A DNA stretch of 64,000 nucleotides, taken from NCBI GenBank assembly GCA_026168455.1, contig CM047429.1, positions 31,332,138 through 31,396,137 on the forward strand, in the 5' to 3' direction. Under the pieces are notes generated by a model that was given only the letters and a program-made list of their open reading frames with translations, had not been told where the DNA came from and ran no database searches. The translations under genes and the position numbers were made by a program. Of the stretch, positions 32,202-45,029 are shown one piece after another; positions within the stretch are counted from its first letter, which is position 1, and each line of letters begins with the position of its first letter. The DNA comes from Theocolax elegans. Its lineage: Eukaryota > Arthropoda > Insecta > Hymenoptera > Cerocephalidae.

Positions 32202-32638
32202 CCAAAAATCTAAACGTGGTGCACCACTTACCGCGGATCTAAATATCTCGCCTCGGCGGGAAAAGACTGGGCAACGGAGAGATAGCTCGGCCTTGTGGTT
32301 ATCTCTCTCTCTCACTCCAACGGTCGGGAAGGCGGTCGACTCCGGGCTTCCTTCTTTTCCCCTTTCTCTGGGCCGTGCTGCTCCGCACGCCGACGTGGAG
32401 GTGGATGCGGAGAAAAACTTCACACCCACACACTAAATGCACCAGTCTTTCAACCTTTTTATTCGCGTCAAAGTATCATGGCGGTATTGAACACCTTGTT
32501 GTTGCCGTGCGCACGCGAACTCGATCTCGGTACTCCCAGCTGGGCGCGCACGATTCTCGCGCGTTCATGCGCGGCCCGCGCTGTATATTCTCTTTCGCGT
32601 TGCTTACCTGATCGGTAACTCGCTTACCGTTATAGCAC
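32202..32638. other. GC/CpG-rich insert bounded by a 19-bp direct repeat
   Basis: The direct repeat TAAGT(T/A)AATAATATACAGT lies at about 32182-32201 and 32639-32657, as expected of an insertion. The insert is CpG-rich like the LTR cores at 2.7 and 53.8 kb. On the minus strand it contains CCGCGGTAAGT, a good splice donor, at about 32229. It could be an LTR/promoter fragment or a processed insertion. No protein is recognisable. Confidence 0.4.
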
Positions 32639-32876
32639 TAAGTAAATAATATACAGTTAAAAAATCACCTCGATATGATAATTAGAACTCTTTTTATTAA
32701 TAACAATTTATAGCTTTTAAACTAACAAAGATAGAGAAGTGCTTTTTGAACTACAAATAAACTTATTTTTTGAGAAGCAAAGCACTTCGTCGCGATTTAT
32801 ATAATTATGTACATTTCTTCTGTTTTTTTATAAAACGTAAATAAGTTTGAATTCACTTACCTTCTTCTTCTTCGTG

Positions 32877-33197
32877 TTACTCCACCGCACATTTTGTTGC
32901 AATTTTTGATGCTCTAAATAATTTACTATAAAAATCGGCTATTTTACGCGGCCCGCAAACACTTAATAAAATTTTTAATTCTTTTTCAAGCCCTCTAAGT
33001 TCTCTCGATACTGTAATTCGTTGGAACCATGCAATATTGCATTTTCTTTTAATCACATTATTCTGATTTTTTAAAATACGTGCGAATTTAATTAGTATTT
33101 TACGAAAAATTAACTGTACAGTCTCCGTCATTCTTGATGCGTAAAAAGGATTTATGAATGATCTAAGCTGAAGTCTCATTGTAACTAAAACGTACAA
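32877..33197 (-). CDS. Unrecognised 106-codon open frame
   Basis: The frame runs from the ATG at 33197 to TAA at 32877. It is basic and helical (for example FRKILIKFARILKNQNNVIK), with varied amino acid use rather than AT-rich low complexity. No motif is recognised. A GTAAGT donor-like site lies at about 32860 just beyond the stop. It may be a remnant of a mobile element or a chance frame. Confidence 0.25.
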   Translation of the reverse strand: MYVLVTMRLQLRSFINPFYASRMTETVQLIFRKILIKFARILKNQNNVIKRKCNIAWFQRITVSRELRGLEKELKILLSVCGPRKIADFYSKLFRASKIATKCAVE

Positions 33198-34570
33198 CGA
33201 GGACGCTGCCCCTTTTATTGAAAAAACTTATCTAAAAAAAGGACCCTCGAACTTAACTGTTGTGTCTCCATCTCAGGATGTTTTAATTAATTTTTTTTTC
33301 AAGCTGATTGTTTCGATTCTTGAAAGGAAATATAACCATGCTTTTTAAGGTATGGTGTGATCATATTTATTCAAACATCGTTTGTAAAGTTTAGTACGTA
33401 ACCAAAATAAATATTGATTACACACCATTATCATATTTGTTTCTCTTTTTTATTAGAAAGTTCTCCGAATTGATAGTTCATTTGAAAAAATAAATTTTTA
33501 CTACATCCTGTTGTTCTGATCTTTATTCGAGTAGGTGTAGATCACTTTCATTTTTTACAAGTATCGTACCAATGATAATTAAAACCATAATTAATGTAGT
33601 ATATTTTTAAGAGGGTTACTTTTCAGTCACATATTTACTTGTACTCTGCAGCTATAGTCTAGGCGCCAGGTATGGTTTCGTCGCCTTTTCATATGCCACG
33701 GCTCTACCCAAGTATTTTTAAAACATTTTTGCCTGCTGAATCCGAATTTTTTGGGTAGAAGTCTGAAAAAGTTGTAGATAAATTGTTATTAACAAATTAA
33801 TTATTTAAACCGCGTTACAAGCCACTCTAACAATAATTTAAACCTTTTAACTACAAAAACAATAATATTTTTATTACAAATTTTCTCGATTTTGGTTTGA
33901 TTAAATATCTTGATTAGGTCAAAAGTTATTGCAAATTTAATGCAAAAATGTCCCGTTTTCGTTATGCGCGCTCACTTTTTTGGTTGTAACTTTGGTTTCA
34001 ATACAGATTTTTGAATTTTATAACTTACTTTTGATAAAATAGTTAATATTCTAACATGCATAAATGCATTAAATGCATTTATTAAATGTTATTATAACTT
34101 GTAAAAAGCAATAAATTAAGCTAAAATATGGAAACTAATTTGTTTATAACGGTATAAAATTGATTCTAATAATAATTACAACATTTAGTCTAGATGAAAA
34201 GAAAGCTTATGTCAAGGAAAATATGTTCAATTTTGGTTCGTTGAAATGTCTGTATCAGTTACAAAGTTATTGCAAATTTAACGTGGCGCATATTTGACGC
34301 TTACTGAAATGACAACTCCAAGCTCGATGTACGCACTCACGCTCACACATGATTACGTTTTCACATTTTTTGTGTATACCAAACTTACTAATATGATATT
34401 TCATGATTTTTACAATAAACTATAGATACTTACACTTACATGTATTAGTTATTAATAATATTAAGTAGGTATATGCTATTATATAAATTCAAAATTTATA
34501 TATCGCGGAGTATTAAAATTATATTGAATAATATTTTTCCATGTACAAGTAATCTACACTGCTTATCTAA

Positions 34571-34614
<44 letters not shown>

Positions 34615-35136
34615 ATAAATTGTTTTTACAATTATAAAAAAAATATGCAATAACTAAGTTGATAAATTTCTGTCGCATATTACTTTATAATCAGAATGCT
34701 GTGATTAATTGAAATAACACAAATCTTAGTTTTCTTTTTTTATATTATTAACTACTTCATTGTAATATACATTTTTACACGTGTTTTCTCGTTGACACGA
34801 ATAAAACGAAATACATTTAATTCCATTTCAACATTAACTACATTTCAAAATTAACAAAAAAGAAAAATTGAAATTCGATTATGAAAATCAGGTTACAGCA
34901 GCTCGAGTCGACTCATATAAACTCATAAACTTATCTTCTTTTTACGAGCAATTCGTCATCTACAATTTTGCAATTTTGTTACAACAGTTGCTACAACGTT
35001 GTGTGCTAGTAGGGTTGCATCATCATCAAAAATGTAACACCATAAATTTACACATAAACACATTTTTCGTCCCGAAAATAAGTTATTTTAAACATTTTTG
35101 AAAAAGCACGTATGTGTGTATGTACGTATATAGTCA
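33198..35136. other. AT-rich stretch, no gene seen
   Basis: It contains a (TA)n run at 34577-34611. Otherwise no coding, RNA or terminal-repeat signal was found. Confidence 0.4.
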
Positions 35137-35144
35137 AGTTAACG

Positions 35145-35521
35145 GGATGTCGGATCTAAATTACAGGAATCTACACCTTTCACGCCAAAAATTATATCCA
35201 AAATATTGCATTAAAAATCTGAAAAAATTCATACGGATAGCTGAAAACATAAGGAAGGGCTTAACGTTTTGATTTTTTAATGCAAAAACATAATTTAAAT
35301 AATAATTGAGTAAACAATGTTTGGTCGGTAACTATTAGTCAAAATAAAGCATAATTTTTCAACCCAAACATCGTGATCAAATTATGGATTTAAAAATCTG
35401 GAAAAATTTGGGTATATTATTTAAAACATGCCTAAGGGCTTGACGTTCGGCGTTTCTCAAAAACTTTATCCATTTGTTTATAAAAAAAGTACAAAATGAT
35501 CATTTTTTGGGTCCGACATCC
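35145..35521. mobile_element. 377-bp MITE-like repeat
   Basis: The ends GGATGTCGGA (35145-35154) and TCCGACATCC (35512-35521) are inverted. The interior AAATTACAGG(A/G)ATCT(A/G)CACC is shared with 46055-46110 and 51231-51260 and, more weakly, 58190-58230. It is a dispersed family with one end-to-end copy here. Confidence 0.65.
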
Positions 35522-35585
35522 TTTATGATATCTGCTACATAAATAGAGAAGTAAACTTCCTATTTTGGACCAACTTGGTCTAATA

Positions 35586-36833
35586 CACGGAGAGAAATGT
35601 ATGATTAAATATTCCTATAATCTTCAGTAAATATTGCTATACTGTATTTTAATGGAGACACAAACTCAATTTATACTAAATTATAGTATATGGTATTGTA
35701 AATTTTCGAATCATCAAATTTTACTATACCGTATATTAAATATCATGTATATTGTACATTAAATTTTATAAAATTAATAATGTTATTGATATTGAAATAT
35801 AACTCGATATAAAGAGTACAACTCACACTACTTCATTTAATATTTATTTATTTTTTTTATTTACAAGTTTTTGTGCCATTTTTCTAGCACTTCCTGCCGT
35901 TTGTCTCCGCCTGGAGAATTTCAACGGCGTTTACCCACCGCCTCTGTGTGGGTGCTTTTTCCCCACCTTTTTTAATCCTCAACCACCCGAGATGGCCCGG
36001 TGTCTTCGAAATATTCTGTTTGGGTGTCAAAGTCACATTGCGTAGGCCATGACACCGAAACAGAACGTTTCACACCTCCTGCTCGCGTTGTGGAATGTGA
36101 AAAAATACCTAACCGATCACGAAAGCCGCACAAGAATGGTCTCCCATTCAAGTACTAACCGCGCTTAGCGCTGCTTAACTTTCGCGATCGGCCGAGGTGC
36201 GTTTCCACCACTCCGCCACAGCGTCGGTCACTATACTTCGTTTAATATTTTAGGCTTAAGGAAAGAGAGGAAGAGAGGCATATATACACAACAACTTCAA
36301 CGCATTCATTCTCTTGCCGCATCTCTTACCTCTGATTCCATCTCTTTGATGTTTCTAAAAAAGAATGTATTTGTTGTACCTTTCTAAATGTATTGTATGT
36401 GGCAACGGTTTCTTTTCAATTAACAAACTTAACCTATCAATTGAGCTTTTTGTTGTTGACGCATTTTGCTTACTTTATATATTAAGTTTATAGTAATAAA
36501 CATTATTACAATAATAATTAATACTTACTATTGTTATCGTTGAAACAGGGTAATTAGCGGTCTTAACCAGTCGCATTGTCTTTACGCTTTCTTCATAATT
36601 TTTGCTCACTTATCTGGATGTATTGACAGTAATTTTTTTAAATTTAACTATACTATGTATGAAAATGTATGCAAACGTATATTATTTAGAATTTTTACTA
36701 TACCGCATAGTAAAATTTTATTCTGATATATAGCACAATTTTATAGAAGTATATTAAATTTCCTTCATAAATCGAGTTTGTGTTCCGATTACTGAAAAGT
36801 ATAGCAATTTTTAATTATACATTTCTCTCCGTG
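35586..36833. mobile_element. TA-flanked DNA element, interrupted by a SINE
   Basis: The ends CACGGAGAGAAATGTAT and complement, about 24 bp with one mismatch, lie next to TA at 35584-35585 and 36834-36835. Subterminal stretches are also inverted (AAATTTTACTATACCG against ACTATACCGCATAGTAAAAT). Without the SINE it is about 0.84 kb. There is no transposase. Tc1/mariner-type MITE by target site. Confidence 0.8.
35846..36234 (-). mobile_element. 5S-rRNA-type SINE
   Basis: A 16-bp target duplication, ACTTC(A/G)TTTAATATTT, lies at 35830-35845 and 36235-36250. On the minus strand a GTGGCGGAGTGG head, which resembles a tRNA-Ser/Leu A box, leads into CCGATCGCGAAAGTTAAGCA and GGTTAGTACTTGAATGGGAG. These match the internal promoter half of animal 5S rRNA. 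An unrelated body and an A/T-rich tail (35846-35865) follow. A 5S-derived SINE (SINE3 class), perhaps with a tRNA-like leader, is the best reading. Confidence 0.8.
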
Positions 36834-36839
36834 TAGGTA

Positions 36840-37925
36840 TTGAACGATAGCACTTTTTAAAATTGTGCTAAAACGTTTTTCTACGATATTATATAAAAAA
36901 AATTAAATAATCTAAAATATAAATATAGAAAATATTTAAATATAAAATATGTGATAATTTTTGTATTGGAACGTTTTATGTACAACTAAATACTGGCAAG
37001 TTAATCGCATAAAAAAGTCAAAAAAGTGCAAAAAAACCGTTTTTTCTCCTTCATAAAGACAAATCTTAATAAAATAAAACTTTTTTGTACACAACACTTT
37101 TTGCTTAGATGAATATTTTTAAAGTTAAGTTCAAAAAGACAGTTGAAACAGCTTAAAATGTACAATAAAAGAAGCTTTTTAGACATTAACTAAATAAATA
37201 TGGATTATCCGTATAAATTTTAAATGTAAGAAATGTTTACCACAAAAGATAACTTTAGTTTACATTTTAATTGCTTTTGAAAATGTATATATGCTTGTAT
37301 GTATGTACTACGTTTGTAAACAAGTCAATCGAAGAATTCAGTCAATTTTGTACTCGTTTGGCTAAAATTTATTTTTATAGTAACTTCTAAATATTATAGT
37401 CGTTTACTTTTTAAAGCACTTAACGATCGTGCCTGGAATGTAAAAGCTTTTACATATTTTGGGCAATCTAGTTTTTCCTTGATTTTGTCGATTTTCGAAG
37501 TTTGTTATTTAAAATCATTATGAATACAATTTATTTAAATCACTTTTTATTAAATTGAAAATTCACTCAGTGTACGAGTGAAGTATCTGATAGATAAATG
37601 AATATGATCTAAATGTTGATGTACTCGTGCATTGATTAAATTTACAATTGAAAGAGTTAATTCAGTAAGTCATACGAGCGTAAATTATAACTGTATGGGT
37701 ATATTTTTTAATTTTAACATCGAGTAATCTCTCACTCAAAATTCTCATTGACATACAACTGGAACACTAATTTTTGTAAATATTTCAAAACTCACTCTAA
37801 ATGAAGTTCAGGCTTAGTGTGACTAAATAACTCGAAATGATCCGAGGGAAAAATTCAACGCTAATATTTAACTCACAATTTTTCGCATTCGCAGTAACTT
37901 GCAGTAAGCGTTTCGCTCTAAGCTT
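36840..37925. other. AT-rich stretch, no gene seen
   Basis: Nothing is supportable. Scattered GAGTGA motifs occur between 37560 and 37800 and again at 41660-41815, on either side of the second piggyBac. Confidence 0.4.
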
Positions 37926-37929
37926 TTAA

Positions 37930-40900
37930 CCTTTAAATGGCCGGGTTGTGAGGTTTCGAAACCTCCTTTGAATGTGCCCAAATTCATGTCTTGTATATAA
38001 GAGCATCCCGAGGTGCTACATCTGAATCGGACACCTGTTTGATTGTGAATAGACATAATTATACTCATTCTTCTGGGTATATGGCCATCTCAGGGTTTAT
38101 GTGTTTTGATTCGTGCTTTTTTTAGAAATGTTGAGTTGTTAGGCCTTCTACTCTCCTTCTGCTTTACCCAGAGCTAACGACGTGGACGTAGAGAGTAATG
38201 TAGCTTCTTTTTTCATTTTTTCTTTATTTTTTATATTTTTCTTTTTTTATACATTTTTCAATTTTGTCAGAAGTCTATTTTGTATTTTTCTCACATTGCT
38301 CTTCTAAGATCTCTATGAATCTATCGATAACATATAATTTTATGACTTTCTTTTATTTTTTATAATTTTTTCCAACTTAATCAAGGTGAGACTTCTTTGA
38401 TGTGGTAAGTTTCAAAACACGGATCTGTACATAGAACAACTTGACAAGTTTTACATTCATAAGTGCTTCAAAATCTGGTTTTATTCATGAGACATAAACA
38501 GCAATTACCTTCTTTCTTTTTCCATTGATCAATTTTCTTAGGAAAGTGTTATCCAGTAAGTCGAGAGTCATTCGACTGACATGAATGACGCAAGTCATCA
38601 GAATTTATCCCCAGTAAGCTTCTCACCACTTCTAAACGAAAATCAGGATAAGAAATCGTTTTGTTAGTGGTACTTTTCATTTTATGTAATGCATGAGAAT
38701 TTATCAGAACAAAATCAAGTATGTGAAAAAAAAGTTTTTGATACCATTTAGTAGATTTTCTAACCGTTTCTGCCAATGGAAGTTGTCTGTCTATGTTGTC
38801 AATCGCTCCCATATTTTTATTGTAGTCTGCACACTATACATATTGGTTTTATAATATCTTTATTAGTATTCCAATGTTTCTTCTCTGTACTTGCGTAACC
38901 AACTTCATGGACTGTTGTAATCATGTAAACTTCTTTCTTGTCCATCTATTTTATTGATAACCAAGAATCGGTATAGGCTACTTCAATTTCATCTAGGTTA
39001 AATTTACTGACAAGCTTGGGTATTTCTTTTCTGGTTTTCTTCAGGGTCCCACACATACCAGTATCTTTGTCATGGAGAAAATTAGCAAGTTGAAGAGACG
39101 AGTATCAATTATCTATGAAGATAACGTGACCTTTGTTGAAATATGGTGTTAGGAAATCAACTACTATATCTCCAGAGATTCCCAAATCAAAATTTTCATA
39201 ATCTGTATCAGCTCCTGTACAGATAATGAATCGTAATAGGAATCCAGTCTCACAATCAACCAATTCGAAAAATTTTATACCAAACCTGTGTCTTTTCAAG
39301 GGTAAATATTGCTTGAACTTCAATCTTCCTTTCCACAACATCAAACTTTCATCAATGCAAAGGTTTTACCCAGGATGCAAAGTAGAGGAAAATTTCTGAT
39401 TTAGAAAATCTATTGCAGGTTTAATTTTCCTCAGAGGGTGGTTCTTGTAGGGTAATGCATTGTCCTTTTATTTTCAAAATGCAGAAAACGTAAAATTTGG
39501 AGATACCTATTACGGGTCATGTATTTTCTGAAAATTGGAGTGGATAATAGAGGATCCATACTTCAATAATCTTTGACGTGACACTTGCGAATTTGGCCCA
39601 TGTTGATAGTTAGAGCAAGAAAGATTCGCAATTCTTCTACTGTTACATCTTTCCGTGGAGTCATATTAGAATGGAATGGATCGGGATTTTGCTTCTGGAA
39701 GAAATTTGTTTATTCCAAAATTACTTTGAAAATATTCGAAACCATAAAGTATTCAAAGTAAGCTAATGGAGTATGCTCTGGTGTAGGAATATTTTCATAA
39801 AAATTAGCATGACCTATAAAGTCTTTTATGGTAGAGAAATAGACAGAATCGAAAAATATACCGTCATCTCTCTCAGAATCATCAAACATTTCTGAAGAAA
39901 CATTTGATTGTGATTCACCAGTCCTATCGTCAGCATACTCCTCTACTTGTTATGATTCACCACTACTCCAAGAACTCACTATTTTGGCTCAAAGAAGGAA
40001 ATTTCTGTTATAGACTGATGATAGACTTTATGAGTTGTTACGCTGATTACCACAATTTTGTACGTATGGAAAGACCAATTCAAAATCAAAAGATATTCCC
40101 TAGGCAAGATAGTCATGCATAGTTATAAATAAGTATCAAAGTGAATAACGAGAGAAGATATTCAACTCAAACGATGGAATGAAAAGTACGAATGTATTGT
40201 AACGGTAGAGTGATGGTAGAGTAACGGTTAGCAAAAGTTTGTCGCAAGCGAATCGTCAAGTATCATCTTTTCTCCGGACATATACCATTGAGACGACTGT
40301 TCTCCTCTACACTCAACGACGGTGTTTCGCCACATAGCGGTCGAGAGTGGAATCAACCTCTCTTCCGCGTCGGTGGTTACCTGTATGCAGGCGTTTTATA
40401 AGTAACTTATGGCACAGCATGAATACACTTTTGTCAAGTGTATCCTCTATGATTTTGTACCTGGTGTCTTTCTATTATACGATCATGTTGACATACTGTT
40501 TTAACTACGTCACTACGTTGTTTAATATTATAATACTGTTTGAAAACGAATAGATACAAACATATAATCTGCTTATGTCATACGTATGCTCAGAAATCAA
40601 ACATTATTCCATATTAACTATCTTTTCTTCTAGAATAAATTTCTAGTTATAATTGTACGATCTAAATTATGATGATATATACATTTCTAGCAAAAAGTAT
40701 TTCTGTAATTTGACTGGTAAACTACTTTTACGAGAATAGATTCAGAAATTTATTTGAATTATGATATTAACAGAAATGAGATTGGTTGAATGAAATCAAG
40801 CGTTCTCTAAAACATAAAAACCAATTTAAATATTTCCCTGGCTATATTCTCAACCCGACCTTGGAGAAATTTTCATCTCTTTTTTTATTTGAGGTCAAAA

Positions 40901-41003
40901 TAACGTAAAACCCGAATTTAGTGACTCCAAAAACATAAAGATATATCTTTTGCAATGATTCAAACTTTTGAGCCGATATATCGGATTTACGGCCCTTTAA
41001 AGG
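37930..41003 (-). mobile_element. piggyBac-family transposon with both ends
   Basis: The left end is TTAA then CCTTTAAATGGCC (37930-37942). The right end is GGCCCTTTAAAGG (40991-41003) followed by GTAA, a mutated TTAA. The length of 3.07 kb is normal for an autonomous piggyBac. The interior carries a decayed transposase on the minus strand. A block CCCAGAGCTAACGACGTGGACGTAG near 38166 resembles 11286-11310 in the first piggyBac, so the two elements are related. Confidence 0.82.
38395..39900 (-). pseudogene. piggyBac-like transposase, heavily decayed
   Basis: Homology runs over the whole gene in several frames. It includes an N-terminal domain near 39560-39860 and a CIDESLMLW block with the first catalytic Asp (about 39340). 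Next come LKFKQYLPLKRHRFGIKF, then VIFIDN with a stop where the Trp of the family block is expected (about 39100), and MGAIDNIDRQ with the last catalytic Asp residues (38812). The C-terminal Cys-rich domain lies at about 38395-38520. There are at least six stops or frameshifts. It is more degraded than the copy at 11-13 kb, so it is probably older. Confidence 0.88.
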
Positions 41004-41007
41004 GTAA

Positions 41008-42235
41008 GAGTGTTCACGTCTAACCTTTCACGCGAATCGTTTGCGTAAGTGAGAAAGTTAATAAGGATAAGTTTAACTGCTAAATAATTGGATATCATAA
41101 TTTTATCGTAGATAAGTGCAATGTGCATAAAGGGCAATATTGAACATCGTTGCATATGAAATTTTCAGACGCTATAAGGCGATTGGAACATTAAAAACTA
41201 GAGATGGTAAATCAACCCGGACTGCTCCATTTATCAGATATGTTATTTTCTCTTTATATGTTATTAACCTCAAGCTCTATACGTATAATTTTAGTATTTG
41301 TTTATAAATTTTCAAATTACATAAATAGATACTTCGTGGTTTTATATTTTTTCTTTTTACAGGTTAGACATCTACTGTAAAGAGACATGACACATCTTTT
41401 ACGTGTAAAAGCATCGCAGCAATTACAGAACGACTCTCCAGACGAATCGATTTACTATGATTAGAAAGTAATAAAAACCCTGCTGTATATAAATTTTTTT
41501 TTTATGGGACTTAAACAATCTAATATAAGTAATATTTTTAACGTAATTTTATCACATGTTTAAACGGCACGATAAGAGAGAGAAAAAACATATTTTTTAA
41601 TAATACTTCTTTCTAATAAAACTTAGAAATTTTTTTTCTTAATTTCAGCACCCGAGATTTTGGCGTGAGTAATCGCCTGATTTCTCAAGTGATTTCTCAC
41701 CTGAGTTTTTTTAGTAGGATATTTCACTCTTTGAACTAGTCAAAAGTACATCAGGTAGCTACGAGTGAAAAATCACTTTTCGTAAGAGTGATTTATTCAC
41801 TCCTGAAAGAGTGAAAAAATCCGGATAAGGAAAAATGTATTTTATAGATGCTCGCTGGGTCACACTTTTCTATTTGTTTTTTCTTTTTTATTTAGCATTT
41901 TAGATATTTTAATTTATTAATTATATATTTTCTGGAATTAAGAGGATATCGAAGCTATAGCCTCCGTTAGTAGCCGCTCGATCTCGAGGCTCCGAATGGC
42001 GCTGTAGTCAGATGTCGATTTCGACAATAAACGTACTTCAAAGATTAATTATAAATTTTACAGCTACATAAAGCTATTAAAAGATACTTTCCCCCTTAGC
42101 TATAGCTAAAATTGAGGCGAATGTAATATTACTATTAACAGAAAATGTTTATTTTTTTTAAACAAATGTGTAATAGGTTGCGTGTAGCATTACGGTAGAT
42201 ATAGACTCACTGAAATAGAGACGTATTTTTTTCCC
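41008..42235. other. AT-rich stretch with clustered AGTGA motifs
   Basis: No gene was seen. 41655-41820 holds many short direct and inverted copies of GAGTGA/TCACTC. Confidence 0.4.
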
Positions 42236-42415
42236 AAATGCATAAAAATACATTTTTCTCCCAAATACATAAAAATTAATTTTGTCCGAACTGCATAAAA
42301 ATGCATATTTTCCCCAAATGCATAAAAATACATATTTTCCCTAAAAGCATAAGAAATGCATTTTTCCTAAATGCATAAAAATGCAATTTTCTCCCAAATG
42401 CGTAAAGATGCATTT
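42236..42415. repeat. Minisatellite, about 31-bp period
   Basis: About six diverged units of the form CCCAAATGCATAAAAATGCATTTT. Each unit holds an internal ATGCAT palindrome. Confidence 0.85.
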
Positions 42416-42594
42416 TGTATTATTTTTCTTAGAATGATTTTCTATCAACTTTATTTCGATCGCCTTCGACGCCGTAATTTCATTGTATACTACGCAGTAA
42501 TTTTTACAAAAATAATAATACAATTTTCGTCGGGAAGCGACACTTTTGTCACTAACGAAAAGAGTAATGAATCTGGGATGAATTATATTTTTAA

Positions 42595-43294
42595 GGGTAG
42601 AGTATGGTCTAAAATTTAAAAAAGATCAATTTTTTTTTCATTTTAGAAACAAGTTTTTAATGTTACGTAGAAATGCGTAAATAACGTTTAATATTATAAA
42701 GCTTATGTGCTTACATAATTTCAGTATTAAATAATCTTCAGTTAATGCAATAAGTCATGTATTTTTATCTTTAAAGCTAAATAATTCAAAACTATTTTTT
42801 ATATCTTTAAAACATTCCTTGCAGGACAATGTTTGTTGCAGACACCTGAAATTTTGCACACATCTTGAGGTATCTATGAAGTATAAAGTTACACAGCCTT
42901 TTTTGTTTAAAATTTAATGTGACATTTCTATTACTACTTTTTTAATGAAAAATCTGATATTTTTTAGGCAATTATATAAACAAATTCGGTTTATCGAGCC
43001 AGAAATTGCATTTTTATAGATAAACCTTATTCGCTGTGTAAAGTTGTAGCTCTTATATGTATAATTTTGAAATTTTATTTTACCTGAGTCCATTGATAAC
43101 TTTTACCCTGCAAGGAGTTTTTTGAATTTGCAACTGTTTTAGGCCTATTTTGTTAAATATTTTAATATTTTGCGTCATTTGGGTGTTAGTAATCATCAAT
43201 AAAGAATGTGTATTATAATATATTTGATAAAAATGACATATCACATAATATTTTATAAAAATTACAAAAATATTTTTCTAACCATACTCTACTC
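42595..43294. mobile_element. 700-bp TTAA-flanked MITE
   Basis: The ends GGGTAGAGTATGGT and ACCATACTCTACTC are inverted and flanked by TTAA at 42591-42594 and 43295-43298, the piggyBac target site. There is no transposase. The ends do not match those of the two autonomous piggyBac copies here. Confidence 0.75.
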
Positions 43295-43298
43295 TTAA

Positions 43299-43849
43299 GG
43301 GGAGTCTGGAGTGAAAATTTACAAAAATTTTCACCTCAACTATTGGCGCTGATGTCAGTCGAGATATATCTAAAATAACTATCAATTTAAAAGAAATAAA
43401 AACCATACCATGCAAATAGAGAGCATAGCGGGATTGCCACTCATACCAGAAATATATACAGGTCGGCTGTCACCTCAAAAGATTAATATTCGAATCGTAA
43501 AGTGATAAGGACGATTTGACTGATGATAAAATACTTCTTTTACACTAGCCATCTCTTTACGAATACGTCACGCGATCGTGCAGAGATGTTTTCTTCCATA
43601 AATGGCGCTCGCTGTATCATTCTGTTACAAATTTTTAAGGCGCCATGATAACGTAAACTAATCTTTTGGCCAGTCGATAACTTAGTTTCGTTAGTACTAC
43701 TAATCTGTACTACTAATGAGTTTATCCGATAGATAGATTTGCCAGTACATGGCGCTAGATGCATGATGTTTTTGTAATATGTAAAAAGCAACAAACGTTG
43801 CAATGTCAATAAAATTACTTAGGGATATGGCATGCTGACTCTGGACACC
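43299..43849. other. Non-coding stretch
   Basis: Less AT-rich than the surroundings, but no feature was recognised. Confidence 0.35.
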
Positions 43850-44215
43850 CTGGGTCGTGGATAGCTTTTCTCGCCCTAGCTATGAACTGCTAACATCTTC
43901 CAGCTCAGCTTTTCCGTGCTTGTCAGGATATTGGGAACCCTTGTGTTTGCTACTGCTTCATCGACCTCCCTTAACAGGTGCTTTACTTATATTTTCAGAG
44001 CCAATGTGTGTTAGTAAGACTTGGAAAGGGTTATTAGAATTGTGAGGGTAGGTAGGACTTAGATCCAGTGCGGATAAGTAGATGTCGGGAATGATTGAAG
44101 TTATATAGTTAAGTAGGTTTAAATAGGTATAGTCACTTAGCTATTCGGCTAGGTAGGTATTCGCTTTAGCTTCAATCTTCTAATCATGTTAACATGTGCA
44201 AAGCACATTGTCACA
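43850..44215 (-). mobile_element. LTR fragment related to 53020-55396
   Basis: Read on the minus strand it begins TGTGACAATGTGCTTTGCAC at 44215, as the solo LTR at 53020 does. The two share AAGTCCTACCTACCCTCACA further in. They diverge after about 350 bp. No left end was found, so it is a truncated, diverged LTR. Confidence 0.65.
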
Positions 44216-45025
44216 ATATATGTATATAGATAATTTCAGAAAAGCTCGACTGGCCAAAATTTTAAAACGCACTAAATTTTTTGTAAAGAATGTTAGGTAA
44301 AAATTGTTAAGTGATATAGATAGAAAAATTTCAATTTTTTTGAAAAATATCTATTTTTGAAGCTGTATATCTCAAAATCTATCAACTTTTTTTGTATAGC
44401 ATGCAATATTTTTTTATATAATTTTTATATATAATTTTTATATATAATTATATAATTTTTATATAATTTTTCTGCCAAAATTCTGTAGAATGTAAAAGTT
44501 CGGATCAGATTCCTTAATATAAAAAACAAATATACGCAAACTATATGACAATATTGGAGGCTGAATAATACGATCACGTCAAAATTACTTTTTTTCATGT
44601 ATAAGCTTAAAAATACCTTGCATTAATAACTTGTTAATGGTTTAAAGGATTTTATTGATCGCAAATTTGGTAAAAAGTTATTTAAAATTAAAAAATTATC
44701 AAAAAATGAAGAATTGACATTTGTTGTATAATTGAAATTTTAATATATTAAACTGCAACTTCTTCACTTGTAGATTTTGGTATTTGCTATTTATTAATAA
44801 TTTTATTGCAGAAGTTGTCAAAAAGTTTAATTGAAAAACAAGTAATAGAAACCTGAAAGTTATAACTTTTAACAAAGGCTAATAACTGCAGATAATTATT
44901 TTTAACTGTAAATATAACTGCAAATAACTACAAATAATAGTTATTAGCGTCTCAAACCCAACTAAATATTTTAGTTATTTGCAGTTATTTTCGAATACCA
45001 TTTCCGCCAGCGTAGGCACTTAAAT
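44216..45025. other. AT-rich stretch, no gene seen
   Basis: It contains short TATATAATTTT repeats at 44410-44470. Nothing else was recognised. Confidence 0.4.
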
Positions 45026-45029
45026 AAAA

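Noticed and set aside
34577..34611. Membrane-protein-like frames with Ile-Tyr repeats
   Set aside because: They are translations of the (TA)n microsatellite.
36090..36230. 5S rRNA gene
   Set aside because: Only the promoter half matches 5S rRNA; the rest does not fold as 5S and the unit has a tail and target duplications.
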